From Parazoarcus communis SWub3 = DSM 12120 (lineage in GTDB: Bacteria > Pseudomonadota > Gammaproteobacteria > Burkholderiales > Rhodocyclaceae), in contig NZ_QKOE01000004.1 of the NCBI RefSeq assembly GCF_003226565.1, forward strand, positions 186,001-250,000: DNA of 64,000 bases, read 5' to 3'. Under the pieces are notes generated by a model, which worked only from the letters and a program-made list of their open reading frames with translations, had not been told where the DNA came from and searched no databases. The first letter of the stretch is position 1; every line of letters begins with the position of its first letter. The position numbers were made by a program, and so were the translations under genes. Below, one piece after another: positions 54,278 to 62,755 of the stretch.

Positions 54278-54730
54278 TTATTCGTCGTCGCGGGTCTGGT
54301 TGCGATGCTGGCGCAGCGCATGTTCGTCGGTGGATTTCTGCTCCTGGCGGGACTCACGCTGCGTCTGCTGCTGTTGATGTCGTTGCGACAGCGTATCGAA
54401 GGCCTTGACCTTGTTACGCTGTGCCATCCACACCTGCTGACCCTGGGTGGTATGTGCCCTTGACTGCTCGACGACGCGAAGCTGTGCAGCGATGGCATCA
54501 TCGATGCGGTTGATGAAGGCGGTGAAGTTGCGCATTGCATCCGGGCCGATCCCGTCGCGCGTGGCCTGCACGAAGCGTTCGTGGTACTCCGCCCGGTAGG
54601 TCTTGAGCATGTCCAGCTTTTGCACACCGCTACGCTCGGACGCAATCAATTCGCCGAGTCGGCGGGCAGATTCGTCCAGTCGGGTGTTGGCGATGTCGAG
54701 CAGGGGCTGGAGCTGGAACTTCCCTGTCAT
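54278..54730 (-). CDS. fliJ: Flagellar export chaperone FliJ
   Basis: 150-residue coiled-coil protein (FQLQPLLDIANTRLDESARR, then long Gln/Arg/Glu-rich helices). FliJ links the FliI ATPase to FlhA and escorts chaperones. It begins the fliJKLMNOPQR-flgT run. In most bacteria fliI is directly upstream; here a diguanylate cyclase gene is, so the fliEFGHI set must be elsewhere. The 77-bp upstream gap shows no convincing promoter. Confidence 0.93.
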   Translation of the reverse strand: MTGKFQLQPLLDIANTRLDESARRLGELIASERSGVQKLDMLKTYRAEYHERFVQATRDGIGPDAMRNFTAFINRIDDAIAAQLRVVEQSRAHTTQGQQVWMAQRNKVKAFDTLSQRHQQQQTQRESRQEQKSTDEHALRQHRNQTRDDE

Positions 54731-54807
54731 GGCGTGTAGCGTCTGGAGTGATGATTCAATTGTAACCGAGCTGCTGCCACGGGCGCGGACCGATTTAACA
54801 GTGTCCG

Positions 54808-56598
54808 TCAGACATCCCGGGTGACGACCCGGTTCTTGCCTGCCTGTTTGGCTTCATACATGGCTGCGTCGGCCCGGGTCAGCACCTGTTCAAGGTGCTC
54901 GCCGGCGCGACGTGGGGTCACCCCGGCGCTGAAGGTGACCACCACGCGCTGTTCACCCGCCATGAAAAAGGCGCGGGTCAGCTCGCGCTGAAGGCGGACC
55001 AGCGCCTGCTCGGCTTGCTCGAGTTCTGTGTCGGGCAGGATGATGACGAATTCCTCGCCGCCATATCGTGCCAGGGTGTCCTGTGGTCGGAGGTGTTCGC
55101 GGACGACACGGGTCAGTTGGACCAGGGCTTCGTCGCCAACCTGGTGCCCCAGGGTGTCATTCAGGCGCTTGAAGTTGTCGATATCCAGCAAGGCCAGGCA
55201 CGCGGGGCACTGGTAGCGTTCGCAGCGCGCGATCTCGCGCTGGAAGACTTCTTCCAGACCGCGGCGGTTCAGGGCCCCGGTCAGCTGGTCATGGCGTACC
55301 AGGCGGCTGGCCTCGTCCAGTGCCTGCTGCATCGCGGCGATCTGCGCCTCGGCCGTCATTGCACGCTGCTGGGCGGCGATGAGCTCTCCGCGTGACTGCT
55401 CGGCCTTGAACTGGATGGAGCGGGTCTCGGCCATGACTTCATCGAGCAGCGGGCCGATCTCGGTGATGTCACGCGCGGCGCTGATACGTTGGGCGCAGGC
55501 ACCCATCTTGTCGTGATAGCTGCCGGTGCTGGCGGCAAAGCTGGCCAGTTGATCGACGAAGCCTGCCAGCATGGTCTTCAGCTGAGTTTGTGCTTGCACC
55601 AGATTGTGCTTGAGCTGGCTCTGCTTGTAGATGACTTCCTTCAGACGCTGTTCGGCATCGTCAATGATGCGTGGTGTGGCAGGCTTGTCTACGATGTCAC
55701 GCAGGATTGCGATCTGCCCCTGCAGCCATTGGTCGTCCAGCACCAGCTCGTCGATGTTCTGCAACAGCAGGCGCAGCAGTTCGAGCAGGCCGGCACGTAC
55801 TTCCGCCGCTTCGCCGGCCGTCATTTCGATGCGATGGGCAAATTTGCGCAGTTGCTGGCCGATGACCGCGAGCGTGGCGCCGTCGCTGGCGCGTCGTGCG
55901 AGGTCGGCGATCAGGCCCGCATCCTGGATCAGCTCCGGATGGTCCGCAAGAAATGCCGGAACCACTGATTGCAGCGTGAGCAGCAGGAGGTCCCGCAGGG
56001 CTTGCGCAATGCCGTCGTCAGTGCCTGCAGCGGCTAGGGTTGGTGCCGGGTTCAGGCCGGTGACCAGGGGGGCCAGCGTTGGAGCGCGAGCTTCGAACTC
56101 CGGTGCGGGTAGTTCGGGGTCGATCGGCGCCTGATCCCAGGCTCGCAGCAAGGCCTGCAGCCGGGCGAAGAGGGCGTTGCTGTCCCCGGCATTGAGCACG
56201 CGGTTCAGTGAATCCCGCTTGCGTGCGGTGGTCCAGCCCAGCTGGCGACCCTCCCACTGCCGTATCAGTTGCGGAATCAGTTCGTTCCAGGCCGGGGTTT
56301 CCTCTGCAGACAGCTGATCGAAGTAGGCGTTGAGCGCGGCCTGGGCGGCACTTGCATCCCGTGCTGCAAGTGCCTGTTCCAGCTGGCGGGCAAGGCGGGT
56401 GCGTTCGGCGTTGTTTCGCGGCAGCTGACGCGCGAGCTGACGGACGAAGGCCTCCGGAAAGGCCGTCTCAGTGGGGGTACTGCCAGCAATCTCGTGATAG
56501 ATGCGCAGGTAGTTGTCGGGCGTGGGCGGTGTGCGGCTCATCGCCAGCCGCCGCAGGGTTTCGCGTGCGATTTCGGAGGGGTTGGTCAACTCGGCCAT
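54808..56598 (-). CDS. Diguanylate cyclase (GGDEF), paralogue 2
   Basis: 596 residues. A helical N-terminal sensory or regulatory region of about 425 residues (SEIARETLRRLAMSRTPPTP at the start) without membrane segments leads into a GGDEF domain. The active site is GGEEF at about residue 513 and the inhibitory I-site RPQD lies five residues before it, so it should make c-di-GMP and be product-inhibited. It is closely related to the next gene upstream (56630-58462), with a 31-bp gap, and lies directly before fliJ. A role in the motile/sessile switch is likely. Confidence 0.92.
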   Translation of the reverse strand: MAELTNPSEIARETLRRLAMSRTPPTPDNYLRIYHEIAGSTPTETAFPEAFVRQLARQLPRNNAERTRLARQLEQALAARDASAAQAALNAYFDQLSAEETPAWNELIPQLIRQWEGRQLGWTTARKRDSLNRVLNAGDSNALFARLQALLRAWDQAPIDPELPAPEFEARAPTLAPLVTGLNPAPTLAAAGTDDGIAQALRDLLLLTLQSVVPAFLADHPELIQDAGLIADLARRASDGATLAVIGQQLRKFAHRIEMTAGEAAEVRAGLLELLRLLLQNIDELVLDDQWLQGQIAILRDIVDKPATPRIIDDAEQRLKEVIYKQSQLKHNLVQAQTQLKTMLAGFVDQLASFAASTGSYHDKMGACAQRISAARDITEIGPLLDEVMAETRSIQFKAEQSRGELIAAQQRAMTAEAQIAAMQQALDEASRLVRHDQLTGALNRRGLEEVFQREIARCERYQCPACLALLDIDNFKRLNDTLGHQVGDEALVQLTRVVREHLRPQDTLARYGGEEFVIILPDTELEQAEQALVRLQRELTRAFFMAGEQRVVVTFSAGVTPRRAGEHLEQVLTRADAAMYEAKQAGKNRVVTRDV

Positions 56599-56629
56599 GT
56601 CGGGCCTGCAAGGATGGCGGGAGGGAGGG

Positions 56630-58462
56630 TCAGAGCGCGTTGATGACCCGGTTCTTGCCGGCGCGTTTGGCAGTGTACATGGCCTTATCTGCGCGGTCGA
56701 TGGCGATCAAGGGGTCCTCGTCCGGATCCAGGCAGGCGACGCCCGCGCTGAAGGTGATCAACAGGCGTTGTTCATTGGCAAGGAAGAAGCGGCGGGTCAG
56801 CTCGCGCTGAAGACGGACCAGAATGGCGTTGGCTTGATCGAGATCGGTTTCGGGCAGCAGGATCAGGAACTCTTCGCCACCATAACGGGCAACGGCGTCT
56901 TGCGGGCGCAGCGTATCGCGGATGACCCCGGCCAGGTGGCGCAGTGCGTCGTCTCCGACCACATGTCCGTGCTGGTCGTTGATCTGCTTGAAATTGTCGA
57001 TGTCCAGCAGTGACAGGCACAAGGATGTCCCCAGCCTGCGCATGCGCGAGATCTCGCGTGCCAGCGCTTCATCCAGACCTTTGCGGTTGAGCGCGCCGGT
57101 GAGTGGATCATGACGCACCATTTCACTGGTCTCGTCGAGCTCGCGTTGAAGGCGCAGGATGTGCTGGTTGGCAGAGCTGACCTGTTCCCGCAGCGAGCTG
57201 AGCTCTTCGCCGGAGCGGATGGCCGACTCACGCGTGTTATGGGTTTCGCGCAGGATCTCGTCGATGACGTCCGACAGTTCGCTGATGTCCTTGGCCTGCG
57301 CGATGCGGTCTGCGCTGCGTCCGAGCACCAGTTCATAATCGCCGGTGGTGGCGGAAAACGCCGAAAGCTGGTCGATGAAGCCGGCCAGCATTGATTTGAG
57401 GCGTTGCTGCGCATCGGACAGCTGGCGTTTGAGGTGTCCCTGTTTCTGGATGACGTCACGCAGGCGGTGTTCGACTTCGTCCAGCAGGCGGATGTCCAGC
57501 GGATTGACGAACACTTCGGAAATGACCGCTAGCTGACCATGCAACCAGCTGTCGTCGATGACCAATTCACGGATGTTGTCGATGATCAGGTGCAGCAGGT
57601 TGAGCAGGGCAGCGCGGATGGTCTGACGCTCCTCACCTTCCCACTCCGCACGGGCCAGCAGGTGATCGACCTGCTCGATCAGGGGGGCCAGATCGTGCCC
57701 GGGGCTCACGGCGCCCAGTGCGGCGGCGATGGCCTGGGCTTCGTTGGCCAGCTGCTGATTGTTCTCGGCAAGTGCCACGATGCCGCGGGTCAAGACCTTG
57801 TTCAGGAGCGCGGTCAGCGCCTTGCCGTTGATGTCCTTGTCCGCCACGCCGGACGCTGCGGACAGCTTGTCCGCCACGGGTGCCGCAAGTTTTACCGCCG
57901 GGTCGTCTTCGGTCTGACTCCAGCTTCGAACCAGTGCGCTCAAGCGCATGTGCAACTGGTCTGCAGCAGCGTTGGTGCCAAGTACATGCTCAAGGGCATC
58001 GCGTTTGCGTGCCTGGGTGATGCCGAGGTGGCGCCGCTCCAGTTGTTGCGTCAGCTCCCGGATCAGGGGGCTCCATTGGCGTTGTTCGCTGTCACGCCCC
58101 TCGCAAAGGGCGAGGACGGCCTGCTTCAGCGCCGGCCATTGCCCGCTTGCGACGCCGCGTTCGAACTGCTGGGCCAAACGCAGCGACTCCGGGGTGCTGC
58201 GCGGCAGGGAAGATGCGATGGCCTTGAGGGCGCGCACCGGAAAGGCTTCATCGGCGATGCTGCCGGAGATCTGATAGTAAAGCTCTCGGTAGTTGTCAGG
58301 CGTCGGGGGGACACGTTTGACCGCAAGTTGCCGCAAGGCTTCGCGTGCAATTTCAGATGGCGAGGCATTTGCTGTACCTCCGCCGCCCCCGCCCTGGTTG
58401 CGGCCTTCGGCGTCGGCTGAGCTGCCGCTCATGGGTTTGGCTGGAGGGGAGGTACGCGTCAT
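56630..58462 (-). CDS. Diguanylate cyclase (GGDEF), paralogue 1
   Basis: 610 residues from the ATG at 58462; an upstream extension is Arg/Pro-rich noise. Same architecture as its neighbour: SEIAREALRQLAVKRVPPTP near residue 33, a long soluble helical region with a coiled coil, and a C-terminal GGDEF domain with GGEEF at about residue 528 and I-site RPQD. Cytoplasmic. It probably forms a two-gene operon with the 54808-56598 gene; the pair looks like a tandem duplication. Confidence 0.92.
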   Translation of the reverse strand: MTRTSPPAKPMSGSSADAEGRNQGGGGGGTANASPSEIAREALRQLAVKRVPPTPDNYRELYYQISGSIADEAFPVRALKAIASSLPRSTPESLRLAQQFERGVASGQWPALKQAVLALCEGRDSEQRQWSPLIRELTQQLERRHLGITQARKRDALEHVLGTNAAADQLHMRLSALVRSWSQTEDDPAVKLAAPVADKLSAASGVADKDINGKALTALLNKVLTRGIVALAENNQQLANEAQAIAAALGAVSPGHDLAPLIEQVDHLLARAEWEGEERQTIRAALLNLLHLIIDNIRELVIDDSWLHGQLAVISEVFVNPLDIRLLDEVEHRLRDVIQKQGHLKRQLSDAQQRLKSMLAGFIDQLSAFSATTGDYELVLGRSADRIAQAKDISELSDVIDEILRETHNTRESAIRSGEELSSLREQVSSANQHILRLQRELDETSEMVRHDPLTGALNRKGLDEALAREISRMRRLGTSLCLSLLDIDNFKQINDQHGHVVGDDALRHLAGVIRDTLRPQDAVARYGGEEFLILLPETDLDQANAILVRLQRELTRRFFLANEQRLLITFSAGVACLDPDEDPLIAIDRADKAMYTAKRAGKNRVINAL

Positions 58463-58630
58463 TCGCCGTGTCCGGTCAGGGGGGGCTTGCCTACCCGGAA
58501 GGCATGGATGTCGTTCCGGGACACGCAGATTATGCCCGCGTCCCGTGCGATCACCAACACCCCTGCGTGTAGTGGGTGATCCGGTAGACCTCCCCTGGCG
58601 CAGTGGGCGCTGGCGCAATCGGCGCGGTGG

Positions 58631-58969
58631 TCAGGAGGCGCGCTTGAGTGTCGCAGCCAGCGGCAGGGTCAGCGCAGCGGCGAGGGCGCCGAAGCCACCT
58701 GCAATGGCAGCGAGGTTGGCCCAGTCGACCCAGTACTTGAGTTCGCCCAGCGAAGAGAGTGTCAGGCTGGGGGTCAGCAAGATCATGACGCCAGTGACCA
58801 CGATGCCGATCACGATGGCAGGCCGTCGTGCTGCACACCATGCGGCCTGACCGCGAACGATGGCTACGGCCATCAGCGCGGCCCAGACTGCTCCAAGCAG
58901 GATCAGGGTGGGCAGGTACATCAGACCGAGTTCAAAGAGGATATTGAGGGCGAGCCAGATTTCGTACAT
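58631..58969 (-). CDS. Small membrane protein of unknown function
   Basis: 112 residues with three hydrophobic helices (about 5-40 containing LALNILFELGLMYLPTLILL, 52-68, and 84-108). GGAG precedes the ATG, 14 bp after the sulfide:quinone oxidoreductase stop, so translation is probably linked. I do not recognise a family. Context suggests a membrane partner of the exported flavoprotein or of quinone reduction. Confidence 0.75.
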   Translation of the reverse strand: MYEIWLALNILFELGLMYLPTLILLGAVWAALMAVAIVRGQAAWCAARRPAIVIGIVVTGVMILLTPSLTLSSLGELKYWVDWANLAAIAGGFGALAAALTLPLAATLKRAS

Positions 58970-58983
58970 GTCAGGTGCTCCGG

Positions 58984-60336
58984 TCAGACGCGGCCCTTGG
59001 CCACGGCGAGATAGGCGGGTTTGAGCAGGCGGTACTTCATCAGCCAGGCGAAATAGCTTTCCTGCAGCGGGTCGATCATTGGCAGCGACGGCGTCAACTT
59101 GCCGTCGTAGTCGAATTCGATCAGCAGCGCGGAGCCTTCGCGCAGCAGCAGCGGGCAGGAGGTGTAACCGTCGAACTGCTGAGAGGGTTCGCGTCCGGCG
59201 ATGACGTCGACCAGATTCTGCGCGACCAGCGGAGCGCTTTTCTTGACTGTGGCGGCAGTCTTGCCGCGCGGTGTGCCGTTGATGTCGCCCAGGCCGAACA
59301 CGTTGGGAAAGCGCCGGTGACGCAAGGTCTGACGGTCGACCTCCAGCCAGCCACCCGCGGCAAAGCCGCCTTCCTGCCAGGGCAGGGGGCTGTTCCTTAC
59401 TGCATCCGGTGCGCGCATCGGGGGGACGACGTGAATGAAATCGTAAGACTGTTCGGTGCGTTCACCCTCCGGGCTAACAAAGGTGGCACGACGGGAACCA
59501 AGGTCGATGGCAGCCAGTTTGCTGTTGAAGTGCACCGGAATCTGCAGTGCCGCCCAGCGTGAAAGAACCTCGTCGTTGATACGGGGGACACTGAACACGT
59601 TGCCCAGCGCAGAGTGAAAATTGATGCTGGAGCCTGCGCGGGTACCGACCTGGCGCAGGCGGTCGTCGAGCATGAAGGTCATCTTCAACGGTGCACCGGC
59701 ACATTTGAGTGCGGTGGCGGGCAGGGTCATCAAGGCCTCTCCGCCTTTCTGGCGGAAGGTCTCCATTGCCTGCCAACTGGCCTCGGCTGCGGTGTGGCTG
59801 TAGTACACGCTGGCCATGCCGTCCTGGCCAATGCGGTTGACGTCCATCCCTTCGATCTGGGCGTAGTCCAGATGCACGCCGGTTGCCACGACCAGATAGT
59901 CGTAGGCAATGCGTTTGCCGGTGTCGGTGATCACGGCGTTGCCGATGGGGTCGAACTCCGCGACCATCTCACGCACCCAATCGACGCCGCCGGGTTGCAG
60001 GTCGATGTTGCGATCAACCACCTTGTCCACCGGCCAGATGCCGGTGGCGACCAAGGTATAACCAGGCTGGTAATTGTGCATTTCCTTGCGGTCAACAATG
60101 GTGATGCGGGCGCCGTCGAGATCGCGCGCCAGGCGGTTGGCGATGGCGAGCCCCGCCAGGCCACTGCCGGCGATGACGATGTGGGCTGACGTCTTGACGG
60201 TGGCCCGTGCCTTGCCGCTGCTCAGGCTCAGGGCAAGGGTTCCGGCGATGGGCGCAGCAGAGGCACCCAGCAGAAAGCGGCGACGACTGCTGTCCTGTGG
60301 GTGAGTGGATAATGTTTTGGGTGGATGTTGTTTCAT
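58984..60336 (-). CDS. Sulfide:quinone oxidoreductase-like flavoprotein with Tat signal
   Basis: 450 residues. A twin-arginine signal (SRRRFLLGAS, residues 17-26) sends the folded protein to the periplasm. FAD-binding GSGLAG at about 57-62; ATGVHLDY follows the second strand; C-terminal FAD site FPNVFGLGDINGTPRGKT. Two cysteines are present: Cys212 in KCAGAPLK and Cys394 in TSCPLL, the positions used for sulfide oxidation in mitochondrial/type II SQR. It would oxidise sulfide and pass electrons to quinone. A persulfide dioxygenase lies 111 bp upstream and cytochrome bd genes beyond it. Confidence 0.85.
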   Translation of the reverse strand: MKQHPPKTLSTHPQDSSRRRFLLGASAAPIAGTLALSLSSGKARATVKTSAHIVIAGSGLAGLAIANRLARDLDGARITIVDRKEMHNYQPGYTLVATGIWPVDKVVDRNIDLQPGGVDWVREMVAEFDPIGNAVITDTGKRIAYDYLVVATGVHLDYAQIEGMDVNRIGQDGMASVYYSHTAAEASWQAMETFRQKGGEALMTLPATALKCAGAPLKMTFMLDDRLRQVGTRAGSSINFHSALGNVFSVPRINDEVLSRWAALQIPVHFNSKLAAIDLGSRRATFVSPEGERTEQSYDFIHVVPPMRAPDAVRNSPLPWQEGGFAAGGWLEVDRQTLRHRRFPNVFGLGDINGTPRGKTAATVKKSAPLVAQNLVDVIAGREPSQQFDGYTSCPLLLREGSALLIEFDYDGKLTPSLPMIDPLQESYFAWLMKYRLLKPAYLAVAKGRV

Positions 60337-60393
60337 GATCTCCTCTCCGGCTCTTGAAGGACAGAGTCTATGTAATGAGTTTTGAGAAAATAA

Positions 60394-60417
60394 TTATATA
60401 AGCAAAAACTTAAGTAT
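60394..60417. promoter_or_regulatory. AT-rich imperfect inverted repeat before the SQR gene
   Basis: TTATATAAG (60394-60402) and CTTAAGTAT (60409-60417) form an imperfect inverted repeat around CAAAAA in an AT-rich island within GC-rich DNA, 58 bp before the SQR start. On the minus strand it overlaps a TATAAT -10-like box. It could be an operator for an ArsR-type persulfide sensor (BigR/SqrR class), but no such regulator gene is in the window. Confidence 0.4.
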
Positions 60418-60447
60418 TGTTCGGTCACATTCGTCGGGTCGTGTCTT

Positions 60448-61116
60448 TCAGTTGGCCGGGTTCAGCAGTTCTTCCAGCGCGGGACGCGCCAGGCGGCGAA
60501 AGGCCATTTCCGTGACGAACGCCTCGCGTGAGTGTCGGGTCACCTGAGACAGCCGACGGCGTTGTTCGCCGATGGTGCTGACGCGCTGACCGCGTATGCC
60601 ATGAGCGGGAAATACCAGTGTTTCATCGGGTAAAGTCAAGATGCGCCGGGTCAGGCTGTCAAACAGCGCCCCGGCGTCGGCCTCGATGTTGCCTGCCGCA
60701 CAACTGCCGATGTCAAAGACGTCCCCGCAGAACAGTCTGTCGCGCCAGCGGTAGCTGATGCAGCCGGCGGTGTGCCCGGGGGTGGCAATGGCATGGATGA
60801 GCTCGTCACCCACGGTCAGCGTGTCGTCCTCTTCGAGCAAGGTAGCCGCTTCGGGGGGGTGGGCGACAAGCTTGCCCAGTCGGATTGCGGCGCCCGTATG
60901 CTGACCCAGCGCCAGCACCTCGTGGCCATCATCGTTTGCGTGCAGATGGGTCAGCAGCACGTCACTCAGTTGCAGGCGACGCTCATCGAGCAGGGCGCAG
61001 ATCAACGATCGCGATGTAGCGGGTGGATCGATCACGACGGCTCGATGGTGACCCAGATCGGCCAGCAGGTAGCCGGCGACATCATGCTGGGCATTTTCCA
61101 GAATGCGGAAGTACAT
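60448..61116 (-). CDS. ETHE1-like persulfide dioxygenase (metallo-beta-lactamase fold)
   Basis: 222 residues. The three iron ligands of ETHE1 can be matched: His57 in LLTHLHA, His115 in ATPGHTAGC and Asp132 in FCGDVFDIGSCA. The end segment VFPAHGIRGQRVSTIGEQRR parallels the ETHE1 P-A-H-D-Y-x-G-x-T-V-S-T region. The usual HxHxDH motif reads HLHAND, so the second half is altered. ETHE1 enzymes oxidise glutathione persulfide to sulfite and glutathione with O2, the step after SQR. It follows ybgE by 30 bp, in the cyd operon. Confidence 0.78.
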   Translation of the reverse strand: MYFRILENAQHDVAGYLLADLGHHRAVVIDPPATSRSLICALLDERRLQLSDVLLTHLHANDDGHEVLALGQHTGAAIRLGKLVAHPPEAATLLEEDDTLTVGDELIHAIATPGHTAGCISYRWRDRLFCGDVFDIGSCAAGNIEADAGALFDSLTRRILTLPDETLVFPAHGIRGQRVSTIGEQRRRLSQVTRHSREAFVTEMAFRRLARPALEELLNPAN

Positions 61117-61146
61117 GGTCGGACTTGTTGGTTCGTGTCTGCCGGC

Positions 61147-61437
61147 TCAGCCGATCAGCCACAGTCGCGCCAGCCCCGCAGTCAGCGCGAGCAGACACGA
61201 GGCGGGTGAGAACAGCGTGCGCCAGACGACATGCCGAGGGCGAAAGCCCACCCCGGAGATGAAGCCGGTGCTCATTGCCCAGAACAATGCGGTCGCTGCC
61301 CAGTGGTCCGCTGCGCCGGCTGCACTCGCCAGTACATTTGGATAGATCGACGTGCCCAGCATGATCATGATGGCCAGTGCCAGCAGGCCCGGACGCAAAC
61401 GGCCTGCAGGTGCCGCCGGAGTGGCTGTGCTGCTCAT
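61147..61437 (-). CDS. ybgE: Cyd operon protein YbgE-like
   Basis: 96 residues from the ATG at 61437 that overlaps the cydX stop (ATGA). Three membrane helices; LLALAIMIMLGTSIYPNVLA and ATALFWAMSTGFISGVGFRP match YbgE of cyd operons. Its role in cytochrome bd function is not well defined. It links cydABX to the downstream persulfide dioxygenase gene. Confidence 0.8.
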   Translation of the reverse strand: MSSTATPAAPAGRLRPGLLALAIMIMLGTSIYPNVLASAAGAADHWAATALFWAMSTGFISGVGFRPRHVVWRTLFSPASCLLALTAGLARLWLIG

Positions 61438-61574
61438 GGCGTGCTCTCCGGATGCTCCCCGCGCGCTTCGCGCAGGGCGTCTTCGCGGGCGCTTTCGTTC
61501 TCGCCCCACAGTGCATTCAGGATGGCCAGCAGCACGGCGAAGCCGATACCCAGTACCCAGGCGAAATACCACAT
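61434..61574 (-). CDS. cydX: Cytochrome bd small subunit CydX
   Basis: 46-residue protein: MWYFAWVLGIGFAVLLAILN followed by ALWGENESARED. The MWYF-x-W-x-L-G start and one membrane helix are the CydX signature. CydX binds CydA and stabilises the haems of cytochrome bd. It starts 24 bp after the cydB stop, with GGAGCGTCACC as ribosome-binding region, and overlaps ybgE by 4 bp. Confidence 0.92.
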   Translation of the reverse strand: MWYFAWVLGIGFAVLLAILNALWGENESAREDALREARGEHPESTP

Positions 61575-61598
61575 GGTGACGCTCCTTTATTGACCGGC

Positions 61599-62741
61599 TC
61601 AGTAGGCCGAGTGTTCGTTTTCGCGGATGTAGGCCGTCGTGACCTTGCCGGCCATGACTTTGTAGGCCCAACTGGTGTAAAGCACGATGATCGGCATGAA
61701 GATCAGGGTTGCCCAGAACATGATGCCCAGGGTGCGCTGGCTCGAAACCGCATCCCAGACGGTCAGGCTGGCGTCAGGCATGGTGGAGGACGGCATCACG
61801 AAGGGGAACATCGAAACCCCTGCGGTACCGATGACGCCGACGATGGCGAACGACGATGCGACGAAGGCAGCCAGCGTGCGGCGGGTGGCGACCAGTGCCA
61901 GGGCCGCGATGCCGCCAAGGTAGGCGAGGGCGGGTACGATCATCGTCAATGGGGCGGTGGCGTAGTTGGTGAGCCAGGCGCCTGGCTGTTGAGCCACGGT
62001 CTTGGACAGTGGGTTGGGGAGGGCTGCCGGGTCGATGACCGAGGTGATGGCGTAGCCGAACCCGCCTTTCGCCAGCCACACGCCGGCTGCCGAGAAGCCC
62101 AGCAACATCAACGCGCCGAAGATTAGCGCGGCAGTGACGGCCCGCCGCTGGATATCGCCTTCGGTGCGGTGAGCCAGGTAGATGGCACCATGAAAGGTGA
62201 TCATCGCGGTGCTGACCACGCCGGCGAGCAAGGCAAAGGGGTTCAGCAGGCCCCAGAAACTACCGGTGTAGTACGGCACCAGGCTGTCGTCGAAGTGGAA
62301 GGGCACACCTTGCAGCAGGTTGCCGAAGGCGACGCCGAAGATCAGCGGCGGGACCGCGCCGCCAATGAACAAGCCCCAGTCCCAGGTGCTGCGCCAGGTG
62401 GCGTTGTGGATCTTGCTGCGGTAGTCGAAGCCCACCGGACGGAAGAACAGCGCCCAGAGTACCGCCAGCATTGCCCAGTAGAAACCCGAGAACGCAGTGG
62501 CATAGACGATGGGCCAGGCGGCGAAGATGGCGCCGCCGCCCGTGATGAACCAGACCTGGTTGCCATCCCAGTGTGGGCCGACGGTATTGATGACGACGCG
62601 ACGTTCCTCGTCGTTGCGGCCGACAAAGGGCAGCAGGGTGCCGACGCCCATGTCGTGGCCGTCCATGATGGCAAAACCGACCAGCAGTACGCCGACCAGC
62701 AGCCACCAGATGAGTTTGAGGGTGGGGTAATCGAAGATCAT
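61599..62741 (-). CDS. cydB: Cytochrome bd ubiquinol oxidase subunit II (CydB)
   Basis: 380 residues from the ATG at 62741 (MIFDYPTLKLIWWLLVGVLL). Eight or so membrane helices; conserved GFAIMDGHDMGVGTLLPFVG, NTVGPHWDGNQVWFITGGGA and IFAAWPIVYAT. Length is standard. CydB pairs with CydA in the high-affinity, uncoupling-resistant quinol oxidase. It starts 14 bp after cydA. Confidence 0.97.
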   Translation of the reverse strand: MIFDYPTLKLIWWLLVGVLLVGFAIMDGHDMGVGTLLPFVGRNDEERRVVINTVGPHWDGNQVWFITGGGAIFAAWPIVYATAFSGFYWAMLAVLWALFFRPVGFDYRSKIHNATWRSTWDWGLFIGGAVPPLIFGVAFGNLLQGVPFHFDDSLVPYYTGSFWGLLNPFALLAGVVSTAMITFHGAIYLAHRTEGDIQRRAVTAALIFGALMLLGFSAAGVWLAKGGFGYAITSVIDPAALPNPLSKTVAQQPGAWLTNYATAPLTMIVPALAYLGGIAALALVATRRTLAAFVASSFAIVGVIGTAGVSMFPFVMPSSTMPDASLTVWDAVSSQRTLGIMFWATLIFMPIIVLYTSWAYKVMAGKVTTAYIRENEHSAY

Positions 62742-62755
62742 GACTAGGCTCCGGA

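Noticed and set aside
54731-54807. TGGCA-like -24 box before fliJ
   Set aside because: The -12 element reads GT instead of GC, so it lacks the invariant pair.
58463-58630. Sequence resembling parts of a c-di-GMP (GEMM) riboswitch (ACGCA ... GGGACGC) before the diguanylate cyclase gene
   Set aside because: The conserved core after GGGACGC (AAAGCC) and the GNAA tetraloop region are absent, so only short chance matches remain. Nothing else supported is seen in this gap.
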